From the NCBI GenBank assembly GCA_031213475.1, contig JARUPZ010000013.1:8331338-8395337 (forward strand): a stretch of DNA of 64,000 bases. The letters run 5' to 3'. The DNA is from Nereocystis luetkeana (taxonomy: Eukaryota; Sar; Phaeophyceae; Laminariales; Laminariaceae). Positions 55,436-64,000 of the stretch are shown in pieces. The notes beneath the pieces are model-generated. The model had not been told where the DNA came from. It made no database searches and saw only the letters and a program-made list of their open reading frames with translations. Position 1 is the stretch's first letter; every line of letters starts with the position of its first letter. Both the position numbers and the translations under genes were made by a program.

Positions 55436-56140
55436 CTGCCATCACCATCATCCCCAACACCATCATCCCCAACACCACCGCCAACACCACCACCAACACC
55501 ACCACCACCACCACCACCACCACCGCCACGCTAATATATAACCGGACGATTGTACGCAAGGCCGAGGAGAGGGGAGGGGAGCGACAAGCACAGGTCGGAG
55601 ACAAGGCTAGAGGCAAGGCGCGGGTCGGGCGGTGGTGGGGGGGGGTGACTCGAAACCTGCCTTGAGCACGGCCACGGGTAACTTCTCCTGAAAAGCGGCC
55701 GGCAGCTTGCACGCTTACGCGACAGCTTGTGTGTGTGTGTGTGTGTGTTTTTTTAAATTATCTGCCCATACTGTGGTGTGGTGAAGTGACGACCGTATAC
55801 TGTAGTTGTTCGGTGGCGATTTTCACCCTCCTATTGAAGGGATGACACCATGCTGTAGTTAATGCTGTGATTCCATCCTGCGTAAGTAGATATAAGCGTG
55901 GGAGTTGGAGGGCTCCCGGTATAGCTGGGAGACGCACCTTCGGGTGATCGGTCTCGCATTTTTGTTTTTCGCGTTTTTTTGTCGTTGAGGCTCTCCAGCC
56001 CCGCAGGTCTCATTCGCTGTGACACCTCGCACCGCGCGGTCGCCGGGTGGACTACTGCGAGGATGGTGTTGAGACGCGTGATGCTTTCAAACCAGCGTTT
56101 TGCGGGTGGGAAACTATTTCTGGTAAGAATGCCCTCCGTC
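55436..56140 (+). repeat. Dispersed repeat R2, copy 2
   Basis: Blocks CACCACCACCACC, CAAGGCCGAGGAG, GGTCGGGCGGTGGTGGGG, CCCGGTATAGCTGGGAGACG, CGGTCGCCGGGTGGACT, CGAGGATGGTGTTGAGACG. Confidence 0.5.
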
Positions 56141-56189
56141 TTTTAGGAGTACCGCCTGGGCGATAGACAGGACGCAGCTCAACCTTCAA

Positions 56190-56345
56190 GCGACTCGCCG
56201 AACGCCTCGTCTTCCGATTCGCGCGATTGGTGCAGGCACCGTCTGCCTGGTCGGAGAAAACCCGGCGTTACTCCGTCTCGGCATTGTTTGGATGCGATGG
56301 TCTATGGCCATACGTCCACGGCCACGCGTTACATGGGTACCTTGC
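56190..56345 (+). repeat. R7 repeat
   Basis: CGCGATTGGTGCAGGCACC, GTCTGCCTGGTCGGAGAAAA, GGATGCGATGGTCTATGG, CATACGTCCACGGCCACG. Confidence 0.5.
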
Positions 56346-56737
56346 TCGTAGGGTCTGGACATGGCGTGTGCTGGGGTTACAGTGGCGTGTAGTTTGAGGT
56401 AGCAAACGGGCTCCTACTTCTGTGCTAGCCTACCTCGTAACAAAAACCTGTCCTGGAATGTAAAGACAACGTTGTGTTTACACTAAACAAGATTAGGTTC
56501 CTTACAACTCCGGACAGAGTCGTAGTTTTTATTTGGGTGAGTAAGAGGCGATCTCTGTATATGCATATATATGGTATGTAGTTCATTTTCGAAAGGTGCC
56601 ATTTAATTTTCGCAGTAAGAACATAATAATACGGCCGGTGGCTTGAAAGCTAAGCTAGTGTATTGTGCCAGGTAGTACACCGCGGCAGCAGATTCAGTAG
56701 TAGGAGGAGGAGGACGGGGGTGGGGTGTATTCGATAG

Positions 56738-56790
56738 GAGGTATGTACTCGGTCTCATCCATGGCCGTAGTCGGATGACCATAGACCCTC

Positions 56791-56795
<5 letters not shown>
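56738..56795 (-). repeat. R7 repeat, short copy beside GGA microsatellite
   Basis: ATCCATGGCCGTAGTCGG, ATGACCATAGACCCTC, then a G run leading into the GGA array. Confidence 0.5.
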
Positions 56796-56796
<1 letters not shown>

Positions 56797-56825
<29 letters not shown>

Positions 56826-56966
56826 GAGGAGGAGGAGGAGGAGGAGGAGGAGGAGGAGGAGGGGGAGGAGGAGGAGGAGGAGGAGGAGGAGGAGGGGGAG
56901 GGGGAGGAGGAGGAGGAGGAGAAGAAGAAGGGGGAGGGGGAGGAGGAGGAAGAGGAGGAGGAGGAG
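56797..56966 (+). repeat. GGA microsatellite
   Basis: About 50 GGA units with a few GGGGGA and GAA interruptions. The poly-Glu and poly-Leu/Ser frames here are artefacts. Confidence 0.5.
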
Positions 56967-57261
56967 TAAGATAACTGTAAGTGCTGTATTGTCAGATTTC
57001 GTGTTGCAGCTGTATCCCTCCGCAAAGAAAGGGACGCGAGTACGTATATATCCGTCCTTTACTGGACGGAAACATGCACCACTATTAATAATATGTTTTC
57101 TGAAACAATAAATGGAAACGATCCACAGCGAGATTCGAATCAACCCACCCGTACCGGGTTCCCCACGACGACGTCAGGCGTGGACGGAAGGGGTCACGCG
57201 TGATCATCCACAGCACCTAACCCCAAGCCGTTATCAGATGGCGTGCGGGATACATATGTAT

Positions 57262-57340
57262 TGAAAGAATAAGGCATGTGTCGAGGCTCTGCCTCTTTGA
57301 AGAGTGATGACAGAGCCTCGACATATGCGTTATTCTTTCA
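57262..57340. ncRNA. Candidate small-RNA precursor hairpin
   Basis: Left arm 57262-57291 (TGAAAGAATAAGGCATGTG...) and right arm 57311-57340 pair at 28 of 30 positions around a 19-base loop. Length and mismatch pattern resemble a plant- or alga-type microRNA precursor, but a small foldback element is equally possible. The strand is not known. Confidence 0.5.
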
Positions 57341-57390
57341 GGTTATGAGCCTCGTGCGTAGCTTTTTTTACGTACGTCGAACGTTACACT

Positions 57391-57666
57391 TTAGTTTGCC
57401 TCACAAAATGTGAATCTCGAGTTAAAAACCTGGAGAACCAGTTCCGAGTAGCTCTTTCTTCGTGACAGCCCGAGCGCTCGATGGTCTTTTTCCCCTCCGA
57501 TGGGCTTAAACCGAATGGTCTTACGTAAGATGGGTACACCCCTGCGCGTGCTCGTACCATTATATTTTATCAAAATCATCCTTAAGGAAGGGTTGGGGAC
57601 AGAATCAGCCTTAAGACGCCGCACGTCATGGGCTTGATTTGATGGATAAGATGGCCGCGCTGGCAA
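57391..57666 (-). CDS. Unassigned 91-codon frame
   Basis: Not recognised. The translation is compositionally protein-like (KADSVPNPSLRMILIKYNG, PILRKTIRFKPIGGEKDHRA) and lacks simple repeats, unlike most frames nearby. There are no neighbours of known function. It may be a mobile-element remnant or chance. Confidence 0.5.
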   Translation of the reverse strand: MPARPSYPSNQAHDVRRLKADSVPNPSLRMILIKYNGTSTRRGVPILRKTIRFKPIGGEKDHRALGLSRRKSYSELVLQVFNSRFTFCEAN

Positions 57667-57669
57667 AAC

Positions 57670-58860
57670 CGGGCAAGCAGGCAGTTAATACTCTACTCCA
57701 AACGTTTTTGCCTGATTTTCCTTATTTTTTGAAAAAAAAAAGGAAGCAGTAAAAAACAGGGAAAAGCAGGAAAAAATAATTTCCTACGTAAGTAAGTCAG
57801 GAAATGTGAGAAAAGCAGAGAGATCAGGAGCACCACTTGGCGATCCACTTTCACAAAAGAACAAAAGCGAAAGAAGGAAAAATCGGGATATTTTGGGACA
57901 ACTTGTTTTTCGAAAACAACGGACAACCCTATTATTCCAGCAAAAAACAAAACTTTTGGTTTCGTGATTTTTCTTGACATAAAAAAAAGCTACAGGGAAA
58001 GCAGGGAACCTTTCCGGGAAATGTAACAAGAGGTGAATGTAATCAGGAACGCTTGGAAATTTTTCTTCATACTGGGGGAAAAACGAAAAAAAAAACCCCA
58101 GCAAACTCAGGACAAAACGCCCTTCGATCATGATGGCCATGGCAGCAAATTGTGGGCTTCGCGAATTTCTGGATCTGCATCTCACGCTCTCTCCACATAA
58201 GATACCTTCGGTTGGTTGTTTGGTGAGCAGTCAGTACCTGAACACTTTTGCTGTACAAGTATTAACAGTAGCCACGGCAAATACAACAAAAAGTCCCGAT
58301 GTGGATGCCTCGCATGTGATGGCAATCATATCAGATCGTACCAGCAAACAGCACCCTTCCTTGTCCTCGGGACTCGGCCTGTGCCCCTGTGAGCGCCAAG
58401 GATAGCCTTGCTTTTCTTTCTTCTATTTTCCTCCTTTTTTTTTTTCTTTCTCTCTTTGTTTTGTTTTTCACCCCCTTTTTCTTTCCTTCTTTATTTTCGG
58501 GCGTGCGTACAACGCTGGGAGTGATACGGGATGGCATACCACAGCTCGACAGCACCGTTTCCCCTTAAGGACTGGTATGGCACTTGCTGCCCGTGCGCAC
58601 TATTTCGTGCTTGCTTGTTTGTTCTCTCGTTCTCTCCCATCGAGGTGCATTTCTGTCATTCCAGCCTGTTTTTGTGACCACATGCAAGGATTTCAGGGGG
58701 AAAAGTGAGCTATTCATAATGTGAGAACATCACCATCATCATCATAATCATCACCAAGTAGCTCATGTCCCCCGCAATGCCCTCACACAGCAGCACAACA
58801 CCTCCATTTTTTCTTCTGCCTCTCGTGCACCCCGGACACCCATTTCATTATTTAGGTATT
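57670..58860. other. Intergenic, no gene recognised
   Basis: A-rich and T-rich stretches with GGAAAAGCAGG-like units at 57750-58080 and a CAT tract at 58735. A 91-codon plus-strand frame at 58130-58405 has normal composition but no recognised motif. Confidence 0.5.
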
Positions 58861-58880
58861 TCAGGGCATGCACTTTTCTT

Positions 58881-58974
58881 AACCCTTCTAGAGCCGCAGT
58901 CCCGTTTTGGGGACAAACCAGTCAAATTTTAAGTAGTTTTCCCCCAAAACGGGACTGCGGTTCTAAAGGGGCTA
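58881..58974. mobile_element. MITE family B, well preserved
   Basis: AACCCTTCTAGAGCCGCAGTCC to GGACTGCGGTTCTAAAGGGG. The inner arms CCGTTTTGGGGAC and CCCCCAAAACGGG are nearly perfect. Confidence 0.5.
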
Positions 58975-58989
58975 ATATGTACTACTAAT

Positions 58990-59200
58990 ACGAGTACCAT
59001 GATCTGTATGATCTGTATGATTTAGCTCTCAAGTTGCCGGGTGGAGACAGATGAAGTCTGCACGGTCTGCACGTCGTGCACGTCTCCTGGCTTGGATCTG
59101 CCGTATGAGGCAGATCCTGTACAACCTCTCATAACGGCAGTTTAGGATCCAGATGATCTGCGTGATCTATCTGATCTATCTGTAGATAAAAATAGATAAT
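58990..59200 (+). repeat. Dispersed repeat R6, copy 4
   Basis: TGATCTGTATGATCTGTATG units, AGTTGCCGGGTGGAG, GGCAGATCCTGTACAACC, TCATAACGGCAGTTTAGG. Confidence 0.5.
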
Positions 59201-59689
59201 ATCCTGCCCGACGTGGGCGTGCAACACACTGTAGCTTGGTGGTAGCATTGTTAATAGGTACCTTGTATCAGACACCACCGGCACCAGGCGGTATGCAGCG
59301 TCTTCCTGCCCCCCCCCCCCCCCCCGAGGCCTTCGAAACATATATTTCAACGTGAAGCCAGAAGCAGCACTGCCAGTACCATGACAAACAGCCAGATCAT
59401 ACGAATCGCGCCCGAAGCGACCAACATCAAAAACCTAAAACCATACCGATCACGGCCGAAATAGTCAAAACGTAAAAAGTACCTCAAACGTACGAATCAC
59501 GTTCGAAATGATTATAAAAAAAAATAAACCCAAAACCACGCGAATCGCGCTTGAGAATTAGCAAAGTGAAACCCAAACCACACGAACGAAACACGCTCAA
59601 AAAGAAAATTAAAAACACATGGTAAGCTAAGGTTTGTACTGTAAGTGTTGATAACTACCTGGTATCCACTAGCAGGAAGCAGGTGGACC

Positions 59690-59691
<2 letters not shown>

Positions 59692-59731
<40 letters not shown>
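59692..59731 (+). repeat. C homopolymer of about 40 bases
   Basis: The longest of many C or G runs in the window. Others lie near 1662, 3540, 5540, 8281, 11318, 29840, 29911, 32050, 60319, 61302 and 62691. Confidence 0.5.
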
Positions 59732-59733
<2 letters not shown>

Positions 59734-60472
59734 CTCCAGCGGCTTGCGTGTCCAGTACAACAACTTGTCGCTTTCCGCGGTGGAGCCAAGCCAAGCTTGG
59801 CCAAGCCAAGCGACCACACGAGGAAGCAGCAAACATTTGGAGCGAGCATTTCTTCCCCCCCCCCCCCCTCCTCCTCCTCCTCCTCCTCCTCCTCCTCCTT
59901 CTCTTCGTCAACAACGACAAAGAAACAACAACCCTCAACAACATCACCTTTCACGTACAAAACACCGCAAAAAAGAGCAAATGAAGCAAAACGAGGCAAA
60001 AGCAGTCAAAAGCCCCAGAAGAGGGGGTGAGCGTACACGGACACCACCGACAAGCCGGAGACGAAAAAAACAAAAAAACAAAAACAAAAAAAAACAAACA
60101 AACGAAGCAAACACACGGCACGCACGCACACACACACCGAAAAAAAAAAAACTCGAGCAGGAAAAGAGCCCGCGCAAGACCAACCTGGAAAAGCCCCGCC
60201 GTCTCCGACCGAGGTATTCATTCATTTGTACGAGTATATAGCCAGCCAGTATCCCCCGGTGCACCCACCGACAATAACGAAAAAGAAAAAAACGAAGAAA
60301 ACACATCTCAAGGGGAATGGGGGGGGGGGGGGGGGGGGGGGGGCAGGGAGAGGCAGTTAAGACCGCACGTAGAGAAGTTTCACGCTTCGCAGACGATCGT
60401 GATCAGCTCCAAAGCTCTCTTCGCCCCCACGCCCCGCCACCTAGTCAACCGCCGAGCCATCCAGCTGCGGAC

Positions 60473-60482
60473 GCAGGCAGGT

Positions 60483-60528
<46 letters not shown>

Positions 60529-60529
60529 T
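60473..60529 (+). repeat. GCAG tetranucleotide microsatellite
   Basis: About 14 units of GCAG. Confidence 0.5.
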
Positions 60530-60804
60530 CGTCGTCTCCATATCATAAATAGTAACGCCCCCCCCTCCCCGCCCTTTCCATCAATCGAAGGAAGGCACAA
60601 ACGGACGAAAGATCGAACGAACGAATGTACGTACGCACACGCGCGCGCGCCGCGCGACGTATACAAGGTTAAGCACTACGGGAAATACACCCACTCCATT
60701 CAATATCATACCAACCCCCGAATCCCGCGTCACCATAAACACTCCCGTTTCTGCTCTGTTCATTTCGGCAAATATTTCCATTCCATCCCCCCCCCCCCGG
60801 CCCC

Positions 60805-60870
60805 GGCATTGTAGGGGTGAGAGGGTGGCCATGGCCATACGACTACGGCCACGCAGGATGTCGAGTACAC
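60805..60870 (+). repeat. R7 repeat
   Basis: GGCATTGTAGGGGTGAGAGG, CATACGACTACGGCCACGC, GTCGAGTACACCTCC. Confidence 0.5.
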
Positions 60871-61149
60871 CTCCCGCCCCCTCTGCCCCCTCTGCCCCCC
60901 CCACTTGTTCCCCACACTCCCGCCCACCCCACTTCACTCACTCACCCTCATCCCGTTCCTACCTCCACGTAACGTCACGAGCCCTCATCCCGTTCCTACC
61001 TCTACGTAACGTCACGAGCGGCGACCACCCCAATCCAGACAGCCCCCCGACCTCTATCCTCTCTCCCCGTCACGAATGGTTTGAGTGACAGAAAACGCCA
61101 ACAGGAAAAAACAAAGGCAAACGCAAAACGGACTCGCGGGGGCGGGGGG

Positions 61150-61282
61150 GGACAGGGGGGACAGGAGGGGGGGGGGGGGCGTACTCACTTGTTGCTTGCC
61201 CTCAAGTTTTTTTTACCATTGACCACGCATACGTTTCGAGGCGGATCACTGTTCCTACTCCTAATCGAGACACGCCTCCATT
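61150..61282 (+). repeat. R8 repeat
   Basis: A G run, GTACTCACTTGTTGCTTGCC, CATTGACCACGCATACG, TACTCCTAATCGAGACACG. Confidence 0.5.
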
Positions 61283-61569
61283 AGTTAGGCATGGAGAGGA
61301 GGGGGGGGGGGGGGGGGGGGCGAATCCCTGTCCCCTCCCCCCCTCACGTTCCTTAAAACACTCCTACACCTCACACCCCTACGCCTCTGTTGCGCCCGGT
61401 GCTTCCCTTCTGTTGGTCCATTTTCACAGTCTCGCGCCGTCTATACATCGATCGGGTCATGAAAAACCGACCGGCGCCCGACCCCCGTCCCATCCCGCCC
61501 TCCCCCCCGCCCCTGGTCCACCTCCTCGAAACAAACCAAAAGATGTACCCTTTTACCGCAACAATGCCG

Positions 61570-61935
61570 GGTAATGAGTACGTGTAACGATACACGAGTA
61601 ACGATTACGAGTAACGGCCACGGGTATTAATTACGGGTAACGATTACGGGTAGCGATTAAGAGTAACGATGCACGAGTAACTATTACGAGTAACGGCTAC
61701 GGGTATTAATTACGAGTAACGGCTACGGGTATTAATCACGGGTAGCGATTACGGGTAGCGATTACGAGTAACGATACACGAGTAACTATTACGAGTAACG
61801 GCTACGGGTACTAATTACGGTAACGATAACGGGTGGCGATTACGAGTAACAATTACGGGTAACGAATACGAGTGACGATAACGGGCAACGACAACGGGTG
61901 GCGATTACGAGTTACCGATAACGATTACGGGTAAC
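61570..61935 (+). repeat. 13-bp minisatellite (GGGTAACGATTAC type)
   Basis: About 27 degenerate units such as GAGTAACGATTAC and GGGTAGCGATTAC. It is not a canonical telomere repeat. Confidence 0.5.
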
Positions 61936-62520
61936 AAACAACGCGGGTAGGGAGGGACACCGTGGTGCGTGCTCGGCGTTTGCGGCTCGTGGCAGATATC
62001 GAATAACGGGCAGAGCGAAGAAAAAAAAAAAGAAGAAAAAAAAACGTTCGTTCGTTCGTTCGTTCGCGTCCGCCCCCACCCACTCGCCCGTTCGCACGCT
62101 CGCATGAAAAAGACAACCCAGGCACCCCTCCCCCCCCCCCCCCAAAAAAAAAAAAGTCGATGGATTGGAAACCCTCACGTCATCAATCAAGTCAAGCACA
62201 CGCGTATTCAACATAGAGAGGCATCAACCCGCTCATGACAGTGCCCTCGTTCGGGTCCATGTTTCGCATAATAAAAGGCTCACGTACCCCCAGCTTTGCG
62301 GCCGGTCAACTTTTGGTGTATTCAAAGAGGATTTTCATTTGACGAAAAGAATATTCCAGGAAAACCGTGGGCACGTATCATACATTAGTAGTCTCTGCCG
62401 TCGCGCCATCGAAAAAAACACGCCGCTAGTTTTCGCCCCGCGATCGACGAAAAAATGTGCTAGCGTCACCCTTTTACCCTCCTACGAGAAACTAAACCGC
62501 TGGCCTCCAACATGCAAACA

Positions 62521-62717
62521 CGGGGGGGGGGGGGGGGGGGGGGAGAGGGAGAGGGGGGGTACTCATTTAGTAGCTTGCCAAGACTCGTTCGTTGCTTGCC
62601 TTAGTCATATGACCATCGACCACGCATCCCTTCCGAGTTGCTTGCCTTAGTCGTTTGACCATTGCCCGTGTATCCCTTTCGAGACGGGAGGGGGGGGGGG
62701 GGGGGGGGGGGGGGGGC
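62521..62717 (+). repeat. R8 repeat, doubled, between G runs
   Basis: A G run, GTACTCATTTAGTAGCTTGCC, TTGCTTGCCTTAGTCATATG, CATCGACCACGCATCCC, then a second TTGCTTGCCTTAGTCG unit and a G run of over 25. Confidence 0.5.
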
Positions 62718-62784
62718 AAGTGACATGAATCCCCCGCCGCGAAGAACACGCGGCAGGGCTCAATTGCAACCCCCCCCCCCCCTA

Positions 62785-62900
62785 CCCTTGCGAGGGTCTA
62801 TGGTCATACGTACGACTTCGGCCATGCATGATATCGAGTAATTCTCTCCTATCGAGTACACCCCATACGACCACGGCCATGCCTGTTATGAGCCCCCCCC
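62785..62900 (+). repeat. R7 repeat, two short units
   Basis: GAGGGTCTATGGTCATACG, TACGACTTCGGCCATGCATG, ATCGAGTACACC, then a second CATACGACCACGGCCATGCC; C runs on both sides. Confidence 0.5.
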
Positions 62901-63044
62901 CCCTATCGTTCCATGCACACAGTGCACACCCTCCCCTCCTCTTTCCCTCCAAGTACATCATGACATTGACTAAACCAAAACAAAAAAGGTCAAAATACGC
63001 CATATGCATACACTTCGACAATAGGCCGAGGAGTAGTCTACGAT

Positions 63045-63830
63045 GTGTGATCCTAATCGGTACATGGAATCGGAGTCGGTAAACGGAATCGCTAGGCGAA
63101 TCGGTACCCGAAATGTTGATCGAATCAGCAACCTGACTGGACTGGTGGCCTAGGCGGTAACCCTGAATGGTAATTTGACTGTAAACCTTGGGCGGTAACC
63201 TGAATGGTAACCTGACCGGTCACCAGATTGCTGGCCTGGCCGGTAACCTGACCCGTAACAGAATCGGTGAAAAAGCCGGTGACCGAATTGGTAGCCTGAA
63301 CAGTAGCCGAAAAGGGCAACCTCACCAAACCCTCAATGGCACACTAACCAGTTTATCAAGCGGTAAACCACTCGGTGAATCAATCGATAACCTACTCGGT
63401 AAATCAATCGGCACACCAATCGGTTTACCACCCGCGGTACACCAACCGGTACACACCAACCGGTACACACCAATCGGCACACCAATCGGTACATCAATCG
63501 GTAAATCAGCCGATACACCAACCCGTACACTAATGGGCACACCAATCGGCACACCAATCGGCACAACAGCCGGTACACCAATCGGTAACCAATCTTTCAC
63601 CCAATCGGTAAACAAATCTCTCACCCAATCGGTAGACCAATCGCTCACCCAATCGGCAAACCAATCGGCAAAGCAACGAGCAAACCAATGGGTAAACCAA
63701 TCGATAAATCAATCGGTACACTAAGCGGTCAACCAATCGGTATACTAAGCAGCCAAACAATCGGTCAACCAATCCGTGTAACCTAATCGGCAAACCAATC
63801 GGTAACCCAATCGGAGAACCAAACGGCGAA
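63045..63830 (+). repeat. 12-bp minisatellite (AATCGGTACACC type)
   Basis: More than 50 degenerate units built on AATCGGT, denser to the right, running up to the assembly gap. In one frame it reads (TPIG)n, which is a consequence of the repeat. Confidence 0.5.
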
Positions 63831-63856
63831 TCGCCCCTCGCCCCCCCTCCTCCGCG

Positions 63857-63956
63857 NNNNNNNNNNNNNNNNNNNNNNNNNNNNNNNNNNNNNNNNNNNN
63901 NNNNNNNNNNNNNNNNNNNNNNNNNNNNNNNNNNNNNNNNNNNNNNNNNNNNNNNN
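63857..63956. other. Assembly gap of 100 N
   Basis: Exactly 100 undetermined bases, a conventional placeholder size. True gap length is unknown; it adjoins the 12-bp array, a likely cause. Confidence 0.5.
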
Positions 63957-64000
63957 AACCCTTTCAACCCGTTTAGTAACGCAGTCCCGTCTTGGGGACC
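63957..64000. mobile_element. MITE family B, cut by the window end
   Basis: Starts directly after the assembly gap with AACCCTTTCAACCCG; ACGCAGTCCCG and TTGGGGACC then reach the last base. Confidence 0.5.

Noticed and set aside
56775-56969. Poly-Glu and poly-Leu/Ser proteins
   Set aside because: Pure GGA microsatellite.
61570-61935. Telomere repeat
   Set aside because: The 13-bp GGGTAACGATTAC units are degenerate and differ from known telomere units such as TTTAGGG or TTAGGG.
63188-63724. 178-codon (TPIG)n frame
   Set aside because: It follows from the 12-bp unit of the array; the minus strand is open too.

Overview
The window is eukaryotic nuclear DNA. It has a 17-exon gene with GT-AG introns, long repeat-rich intergenic stretches, many MITEs, tRNA-derived SINEs, a LINE fragment, minisatellites and long C/G homopolymer runs. 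Two paralogous genes encode proteins that start with a signal peptide whose predicted cleavage site is followed by phenylalanine (AKA^FVPM and VKA^FVPM). This is the usual entry signal for plastids of red-algal secondary origin. Together with a eukaryotic elongation factor 3, it suggests a photosynthetic stramenopile or a related alga with a repeat-rich genome. The species cannot be fixed from the sequence alone.

Region 1 (2.9-18.0 kb, minus strand) is one large gene for an eEF3-type translation factor: HEAT repeats, a first ABC ATPase, a second ABC ATPase with a chromodomain-like insert, and a charged C-terminal tail. My splice model has 17 exons and 1309 codons and keeps frame across every junction. 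The protein has an extra N-terminal part of about 250 residues that begins with TPR-like helices; TPR and HEAT coding lie in the same uninterrupted exon. Introns hold MITEs, a CAG tract, a 24-bp minisatellite that starts at a splice donor, and decayed duplicates of one internal exon. A decayed duplicate of the last exon lies downstream.

Region 2 (18-24 kb) has no recognised gene; it holds MITEs, a GGGTC-rich degenerate satellite and dispersed repeats. Region 3 (23.9-30.3 kb) and region 5 (41.8-48.0 kb) are related segments carrying a small family of presumed plastid-imported, acidic, low-complexity proteins of unknown function. There are two apparently intact three-exon genes (24.6-28.7 and 43.6-47.3 kb), a start-codon-less pseudogene folded into a long palindrome (42.5-42.8 kb), and an orphan third exon lying antisense inside an intron of the first gene. 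Region 4 (30-41 kb) holds a tRNA-derived SINE, a cluster of MITEs, a truncated LINE and a 270-bp repeat with a partly conserved reading frame.

Region 6 (48-64 kb) holds no gene I can support: it contains SINE and MITE copies, dispersed repeat families bordered by C or G runs, microsatellites, a hairpin resembling a small-RNA precursor at 57.3 kb, two long short-unit arrays at 61.6 and 63.0 kb, and a 100-base assembly gap at 63857-63956. The most interesting items are the TPR-eEF3 fusion, the acidic plastid-signal gene family with two self-complementary arrangements, and a strongly over-represented nine-base motif (TACCWGGTA) confined to non-coding DNA.
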